A stretch of DNA of 64,000 bases from Chitinophaga sp. S165 (GTDB taxonomy: Bacteria; Bacteroidota; Bacteroidia; Chitinophagales; Chitinophagaceae), in contig NZ_QGTG01000001.1 of assembly GCF_003182155.1 (NCBI RefSeq), forward strand, positions 1,036,390 through 1,100,389. The letters are read 5' to 3'. A model generated the notes under the pieces. It had not been told where the DNA came from, did not search any database, and saw nothing but the letters and a program-made list of their open reading frames with translations. This document shows, piece by piece, positions 59,201 through 64,000 of this stretch. The first letter of the stretch is position 1; every line of letters starts with the position of its first letter. The position numbers and the translations under genes are program-made.

Positions 59201-62200
59201 GGCCAGGCTATCCGGTGCAGCAACACTTGTTATGGCGGCAGTTTTCGAAGGACTACCCTTTTTAATATAAGCAGATAGTTTATCCAGTGTTGAATGTTGC
59301 AATATATCCGGAAGAGAGATCTGTACACCGAAATTCCTTTTTATTGCAGACATCATCCTCACAGCGGTCAGACTGTGGGCACCATTCGCAAAGAAATCCT
59401 TCTCCGGATCTACCTCATTCCCGATCACCTGTGCCCAAACCTGTAGTAACTTCGCAGCTGTTTCATCGTTCTGCAAGCGTTTGGAAACTGACTTTTCATC
59501 TTCCTGCTCTTTCAGTAGTGCTGATAGCAGCTTACGATTGATCTTGCCACTGGCTAGCCGGGGAATCTCATTAATCATCTTAAAGCCGGACGGGATCATA
59601 TATACCGGCAACTGTTTCGCCAATGTAGTCCTGATAGTAACGGCAGGCACTTCCTCCCCGGTATAAAATGCATATAGGAAGGATGCTCCGTCGTCTCTTT
59701 TCATCAGCAACACCACTGCTTCGCGGATGCCTTCCACAGACAGTAGTTTAGCTTCTATATCGCCTGGCTCTATGCGTTGTCCGTTCAGTTTCACCTGCTG
59801 ATCTATCCGCCCGAGATAAATAAGCTCACCGACATCGTTCCACATGGCAAGGTCGCCCGTTCTGTACATCCGTGCGCCCTTCACAAACGGGTCAGGCAGG
59901 AACTTTTCAGCAGTCAGTTCTTCCCTGTTGATATATTCCCTCGCCACTCCTGCTCCGGCAATACACAGCTCACCGCTTATCCAGGGTGGCAACAGTGCCT
60001 GCTCTTTATCCAATATATAGGCCCTTGTGTTCAGTAAAGGTTTCCCAATTGGTACATAAGTGTATTGCTCCGGCCAGGGAGAACAGGTAAAGCCAGTACA
60101 ATCGACCGTAGCTTCCGTTGGCCCATACAGGTTCACCAGGATAGCGCCTGTGTGTTTATATACATGCTCATTGAACTGCTCCATAGAGGCATATAACAAG
60201 GCTTCTCCACTTGCAAAGACAAATCGCAGAGAGGCACACTCGTCCACCAGTTTTTCCTGCATCACAACATCCATGAACAAGGTTAACATAGATGGTACAA
60301 AGTGCGTAACGGTCACATGGTGGTCCTTAATGGTACGCACGATCTCGTATGGCTCACTTTCTTTACCTGGCGCCAGGAAGAAGGTAGTACAACCTGAAAA
60401 CAGCCAGTGAAACAATTCCCATACGGACACATCGAAACCGATACTTGTTTTCTGCAGAATACAGTCATCTTTCGACAACGGAAAATCTTGTTGCATCCAG
60501 TACATCCTGTTCACCACTGCGCTATGCTCAACGACAACGCCCTTAGGCATACCGGTAGAGCCAGATGTATAGATGATATAAGTTGGATCAGTTACCAGGG
60601 GCATGATCACAGGGCTGTACTCCGTAACAGGCTGCCCGATCACCGCTTCCATATCAATGTATGGTACATTTGTCTCTATCAGTGGGGCGTCCCATCCCAA
60701 TACGACCTTTACGTGGGCATCCTGTAACACAAATGCGATACGGTCTTCCGGCATCCGCAGATCTATCGGCACATAAGTACCTGCGCGTTTAAATATTGAC
60801 ATCACAGCTACTTCCAGCCACACCGAGCGTTTGCAGCATATGGCAACCTTATCTCCCCTGCCAATGCCTGCCTGCGCCAATGCATGTTGTACAGCATTAC
60901 TGTAAGCCTCCAGATCATGTATTGACAAGTTATGTTCTTCATCTGCTATCTTTACCGGTGAATTCCTTTCCAGCAGGTCGTAGTAGAACGACAACAATGT
61001 TTTATCTGCCGGATAGAACCCTTCTGTATCATTGAAGCGATGGATCAGATCATTTGTCTGCCGGTCTCCCCACAATCTTATATCAGACAAGCCCCTGGCT
61101 TTGCCAATGCCCTGTACTACCTGTTCGCCAATTGCAGTCAGATGTGCCAGTACCTGCCGGATAAGGGCTTCCGGGTATCTGTCCACATTAAAGGAAATAC
61201 GCCATAACATCTTTTTACCGGCAGAGATGTGTACTGACAATGGATAATTTGTGCGGTCAAACACTTCCGATCCCGAAAGCTTTCCTTCCGCCAGTCCGGC
61301 TTCGTCATAAGGATAGTCCTCTACCGCCACCACGTGATCGAACAACTCTCCTTCTACACCGGCCTTCCGCCTGATATCAGCTACAGAGCAGTACTGGTAA
61401 GGCAGGCTATTAATGAAGCGGCTTGAAATACCAGTGAAATAATCAGCTATTGTCGTCTCATCCTCTGTATGAAAAGGGAAAGGAACTGTATTAATGCACA
61501 TGCCTACTATATCCGTAGCATTGGCAATATTTATTTCCCTGCCCGAAACGGTGATTCCTGCAATTACTTTCTTCTGGCGGCAGTAACGTGATAGTAATAT
61601 CCCCCACATGCCGTATAGTATGGTATTGATACTTACCTGTAAAGTTGCGGCAGCCTGCTTCAATTGCGTACTCAGTTCTTCGCTGAACGTCGTATGCAGG
61701 GATACCTGCTCCATGTTCAGCGAAGGCTGCATAAAGGACTCCGTAAGCGAGCCTGGTATAAAGTCAGGCTCTATATCCAGGTGCCTGAGCCAGTACTGCG
61801 TTACCTCATCCTGTTGCTGTTGCGCCAGATATGCTGTGAGCCCTGTGAAAGACACCGCTCCTTTAGATATTGTCTTTCCCTGATACAGCGCAATCAGCTC
61901 GTTCATTACGATAGCGAAGCTCCAGCCGTCCAATATGATATGATGAAAGGATATCACCAGGCGGGAGCTGTCTCCGGCATATATTATAGCGGCCCTGAAC
62001 AAGTTATCGGAAAGTATATCGAAAGCACGTTCCCTGTCAGCACGCAGGAACTCCGCTATCTGTTCCTCCGCTTCCAGAGAATGAACACTCAGCTCCGGCG
62101 TTACTTCATCCATGATCACCTGTACCGGCCGCACACCTTTGTCGGCCACGAAACGTACACGCAATGCATCGTGACGCTGTATTATGGTTGCCAGTCCTGA

Positions 62201-62344
62201 CCGGAACATCTCCACATCAATGCTACCCGGCATGGTAAAGCTATATTGTTCGAAATAAGCCTGTCTGTCTGTTTTCGCAAGGGCATGAAATAATAATCCC
62301 TCCTGCAGTGGCGTCAATACCTGTATGCTCTTAATATTGCCCAT
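56252..62344 (-). CDS. NRPS C-A(Ser)-T-C-T-C
   Basis: A 2030-residue synthetase. C1 (1-435) begins LTPLQEGLLFHAL and has HHIILDG at 134-140; it follows an epimerase on the preceding protein, so it should accept a D-residue. A (about 450-960) has the residues D-V-W-H-F-S-L-V-D, identical to the serine code of EntF. T1 carries GAHSL near 990. C2 (about 1030-1445) has HHLVTDE, with Glu replacing the Gly of HHxxxDG. T2 has GGQSL near 1524, with no A domain between C2 and T2. The last C (about 1560-2000) has HHIISDGWS. The A-less C-T module must be skipped, loaded in trans or reuse serine. The terminal C likely joins to the Asp on the next NRPS. Confidence 0.93.
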   Translation of the reverse strand: MGNIKSIQVLTPLQEGLLFHALAKTDRQAYFEQYSFTMPGSIDVEMFRSGLATIIQRHDALRVRFVADKGVRPVQVIMDEVTPELSVHSLEAEEQIAEFLRADRERAFDILSDNLFRAAIIYAGDSSRLVISFHHIILDGWSFAIVMNELIALYQGKTISKGAVSFTGLTAYLAQQQQDEVTQYWLRHLDIEPDFIPGSLTESFMQPSLNMEQVSLHTTFSEELSTQLKQAAATLQVSINTILYGMWGILLSRYCRQKKVIAGITVSGREINIANATDIVGMCINTVPFPFHTEDETTIADYFTGISSRFINSLPYQYCSVADIRRKAGVEGELFDHVVAVEDYPYDEAGLAEGKLSGSEVFDRTNYPLSVHISAGKKMLWRISFNVDRYPEALIRQVLAHLTAIGEQVVQGIGKARGLSDIRLWGDRQTNDLIHRFNDTEGFYPADKTLLSFYYDLLERNSPVKIADEEHNLSIHDLEAYSNAVQHALAQAGIGRGDKVAICCKRSVWLEVAVMSIFKRAGTYVPIDLRMPEDRIAFVLQDAHVKVVLGWDAPLIETNVPYIDMEAVIGQPVTEYSPVIMPLVTDPTYIIYTSGSTGMPKGVVVEHSAVVNRMYWMQQDFPLSKDDCILQKTSIGFDVSVWELFHWLFSGCTTFFLAPGKESEPYEIVRTIKDHHVTVTHFVPSMLTLFMDVVMQEKLVDECASLRFVFASGEALLYASMEQFNEHVYKHTGAILVNLYGPTEATVDCTGFTCSPWPEQYTYVPIGKPLLNTRAYILDKEQALLPPWISGELCIAGAGVAREYINREELTAEKFLPDPFVKGARMYRTGDLAMWNDVGELIYLGRIDQQVKLNGQRIEPGDIEAKLLSVEGIREAVVLLMKRDDGASFLYAFYTGEEVPAVTIRTTLAKQLPVYMIPSGFKMINEIPRLASGKINRKLLSALLKEQEDEKSVSKRLQNDETAAKLLQVWAQVIGNEVDPEKDFFANGAHSLTAVRMMSAIKRNFGVQISLPDILQHSTLDKLSAYIKKGSPSKTAAITSVAAPDSLALMPSQESIYVLDSLPDIGFSYYVPALIKLEQRPDEGRLLQALEQLLDRYTVLRTRFIEKDEQVLQQIQPAKDVYNAFVKSGGIISFALPKLNPLQAFGAQRSVIDISQAPLFRIYLLTHNQAYYLLLDIHHLVTDEHSNTIFASDLVRLYKQLPVQAPVLQFHDVAMWYHNTYLQGDQYQKDKTWWGEYLDTIPVMPSLPAAEGNGSPFEGSVFRPVLPPAVVNRIRSLSSKLGVTDFTLIFSAFHIILSGYTEDNRLLCGLPFSNRMTDEMQDVTGFMVSTLPFHVRLDPAVSFGEYVHTTGIQLARIMEHAWYPPAHLLRDKQLSRYGSKHPLFNILFNYVVAPEGTGNQEGLDPAAESGARFDLSIEITEADNIFALTFIHATNLIDAALPVHLYNAFCTLLQSGPMLPDMTIANLRELAPPMGSGNEKASYTAPPVVQVPADIEEKVADIFKEMLRLKTVEPEDDFFLSGGQSLLAIKLVSRLRERFNIQINLFDVFKHPRLYDLAMFVASRRHGGTFIIPHVGEQPYYSVSPLQRRLWFLQQREPDNISYNMTTAFRISKPLKREVLEASFEALVQRHDQLRAAFVLQENGPVVLLTTPDPSAYLTFLNGKRSVEEIMDLAKVFSNTPFRLDQAPLVRVLIMESDNHEFYMVINLHHIISDGWSIAVLLSDLLAIYEAKLAGTVAALTPLSLRYVDIAQWMSSRSQAVLETSGAYWLNKVIPGLQRALFPYVVSEDTIEGITLHHILPDELARKVLQLARKRQVTDFQLLLFSFGLLQARLSGTEHFVLGSSVSGRTNTSMEPVIGFFVNMMPVFVDIDKHKPVRKALQDFAEGIRQDMHHTDLAFDELSALMRKEKGLQLSEYINTRFVYNDFSAQENVSNGIDITEIEVVMEGSKFDLSFTVQPYRETLSLNVEYKAAKYTKAAIFSYIKQWEQLLEQLCIQEEAQVETLLVNSWEDAASKLKTRSHELLKSMKK

Positions 62345-62346
62345 AT

Positions 62347-64000
62347 TTATATTGAATTAAGGATCTCTTCCAATTCCTGTTCATTCAACCCAAGTCCGTC
62401 GGCACCGGATATCTTCTTCTTGAACATGCCACCCCCTTTTTCTAACGCATCAATGAACTGCTCAAGCGCTATTATATATTTCCCGATCAACTGACTGGCT
62501 GAATTTTGTGTAAATAGTGCATTGTGATAAGAAAGGCTTATCTGTAGAGCGCCTTCGGAGACAATCAGTGTAAAGAAGAGCGCTGAAGGCATATAGATAT
62601 CCGGACCCACATTCTGCTGCGACGCCGATAACGGATGAATAGTGTACAACCCGCCTCCAACACTTTCTATCTGTCCGAGGTAGTTAAATGTGATCAATGG
62701 TTCCGCACCATGGTCGGTTTCTTGCAGTTCGCCCAGGTAGCGCTGACAGAGATAGCCCTCTCCATTACCGGGCACCTGTTCTAATGCGGCGATCGTCTGT
62801 TGTATGCCAGTATGCACGTCTCCTGCAATGCAGGGCAACATGACTGGATATTTCATGGTGAACCAGCCTACAGTGTCTGCAAAAGAAGCGGCATCGTCAG
62901 TACTGTTCCGGCCGTGCGACTCGATGTATAAGGTAACTGCAGGCTTTCCGCTCCAATCATGTATGGCACTGGTCAGCGCCGCCAGCAGCACTTCCTGCAT
63001 GTTTACCTTCATCGCATGTAAGGGCAATGCCAGCAGCTGGCTGGTAGTTCCGGCAGACAATACTTCATTCACGTGATCGTAATGCTGATAACTTTTTTGT
63101 ACAGATGTAAAGCCGATCCAGTCCTCCGTAGCCTTTGCTTCCATTCTCATCCAATGAGACATTTCAGGCACAGTCAGGCTGTCTGTTCTCTTCCTCATTG
63201 CCTGTGACCATTTCAGGTAACATGCAGCCGTACTATCTTTCCCTGAAGGATCTTCAGCCAGCTGTTCTAAAATGATACGCCACGATACACCATCGATGAT
63301 CAGGTGATGCGCCAGCAGGAATACAACATCATATTCCTCTTCATGAAATAATATACACCTGAATAAAGGCCCCGTTTCGAGGTCAAACTGCTGCTGCCAG
63401 TAATGCGTCTGTGCCTTCAGATCGATCACCGGTTCTTCCCTGAAACAGCTATCCGGCATATCAGCGGCAGGCAGTACCTGTTGAACACGCTCATTACCGA
63501 CCAAAGGGAAAACAGTACGTAAGGCTGCATGACGCTGCCACAAACCGGAGACAGCCGCCTTAATATCTGTCACTGCAATTCGTGCCTTTGCCTGCAATAA
63601 AACTGACTGGTTGTAATGATGTAGATCTTTTGTATTGTCAGTGAAGAACTTTATCTGCAAAGGCGTAAGCGGGACCTCGCCACCATCTGCCAGATCATCA
63701 GCAGGAATATGATCTGCCTCTTTGAGATAGTCCACCAGCTGTGAGATAGTTGGATACCGGAGTATATCCCCGACCTGTAAGCTCCATCCTTTCTCTCTCA
63801 TCTTCGCCACTACCTGTATCGCTTTGATAGAGTCGCCACCTATACCCAGGAAATGATCGTGTATACCAATTGAAGACTTTTGCAACACCAGCTCCCATAC
63901 CTGGGCAAGCATCTTTTCCTGTGGTGTACGTGGTGGTACTGATTCCTTCTTTGCACGTACCTCTTTGGGAGATGGTAGTGCTGTTATATCAAGTTTGCCA
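62347..64000 (-). CDS. NRPS, C-terminal part: end of A, then T-E
   Basis: The frame is open to the right edge, so only about the last 551 residues are seen. The first of these, GKLDITALPSP, is the A10 motif that ends an adenylation domain. A carrier domain follows with the serine in GIGGDSIKA. The rest is an epimerisation domain: TPLQIKFF, HHLIIDGVSWRII, ESHGRNSTDDA and DTVGWFTMKYP. The residue handed to the next NRPS is therefore expected to be D-configured; its identity is not visible because the A core lies outside the window. The stop is 2 bases before the next NRPS start, with all minus-strand NRPS genes in one operon. Confidence 0.93.
   Translation of the reverse strand, partial: GKLDITALPSPKEVRAKKESVPPRTPQEKMLAQVWELVLQKSSIGIHDHFLGIGGDSIKAIQVVAKMREKGWSLQVGDILRYPTISQLVDYLKEADHIPADDLADGGEVPLTPLQIKFFTDNTKDLHHYNQSVLLQAKARIAVTDIKAAVSGLWQRHAALRTVFPLVGNERVQQVLPAADMPDSCFREEPVIDLKAQTHYWQQQFDLETGPLFRCILFHEEEYDVVFLLAHHLIIDGVSWRIILEQLAEDPSGKDSTAACYLKWSQAMRKRTDSLTVPEMSHWMRMEAKATEDWIGFTSVQKSYQHYDHVNEVLSAGTTSQLLALPLHAMKVNMQEVLLAALTSAIHDWSGKPAVTLYIESHGRNSTDDAASFADTVGWFTMKYPVMLPCIAGDVHTGIQQTIAALEQVPGNGEGYLCQRYLGELQETDHGAEPLITFNYLGQIESVGGGLYTIHPLSASQQNVGPDIYMPSALFFTLIVSEGALQISLSYHNALFTQNSASQLIGKYIIALEQFIDALEKGGGMFKKKISGADGLGLNEQELEEILNSI

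Overview
The window looks like chromosomal DNA of a Bacteroidota bacterium, most plausibly a Chitinophaga-type member of the Chitinophagaceae. The reasons are SusC/SusD outer-membrane nutrient uptake pairs, lipoproteins with DUF4959/DUF5000-type domains, promoters of the TTTG-N20-TAnnTTTG type, and large NRPS/PKS genes with moderate GC. No rRNA, tRNA, insertion sequence or CRISPR array was found. Genus is an inference; no marker gene is present.

Layout. 1-3263: end of a SusC/SusD pair. 3288-4982: small minus-strand genes (secreted DUF6520-like protein, MauE/DoxX-like membrane protein, S24/S26-like peptidase). 5094-5293: unusual dyad arrays built of 11-bp units. 5272-16698: a polysaccharide utilisation locus with an AraC regulator and, divergently, SusC, SusD, two discoidin-like surface lipoproteins and a GH95 alpha-L-fucosidase; three direct repeats in the divergent intergenic region are candidate regulator sites. 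16720-19346: a hypothetical membrane protein and an ArsR-SRPBCC-DoxX-YdeI operon with a well-resolved promoter and two operator palindromes. 19530-26750: a second 11-bp dyad array, a TIR protein, a sugar-type MFS transporter, an AT-rich GHKL ATPase fused to a probable PD-(D/E)xK nuclease domain, a frameshifted Imm35-like gene and an ATP-grasp protein. 26818-35089: an AsmA-like protein and a two-gene polysaccharide unit whose synthase is a fusion of a GT2 glycosyltransferase, a GH26 domain and a degenerate TIM barrel.

35728-64000 (continuing past the right edge) is a lipopeptide biosynthetic cluster. On the plus strand lie a PLP enzyme, a cyclic-peptide-type ABC exporter, a PKS (FAAL-ACP-KS-AT-KR-ACP) and an O-carbamoyltransferase overlapping it by one base. 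Facing them on the minus strand are three NRPS genes and a TauD-type hydroxylase: ...A-T-E / C-A(Ser)-T-C-T-C / TauD-adducin fusion / C*-A(Asp)-T-C-A(Thr)-T-TE. The amino-acid assignments come from reading the specificity residues by eye. The C* domain has lost HHxxxDG and precedes the Asp-activating domain, which fits the 'interface' domains that recruit TauD-type aspartate beta-hydroxylases. The predicted product is an acylated, possibly O-carbamoylated peptide ending D-X/Ser/(unassigned)/beta-hydroxy-Asp/Thr, released by the thioesterase.

The least ordinary items are the TauD-adducin fusion, the A-less C-T module, the GT2-GH26 fusion, and the 11-bp-periodic dyad elements.
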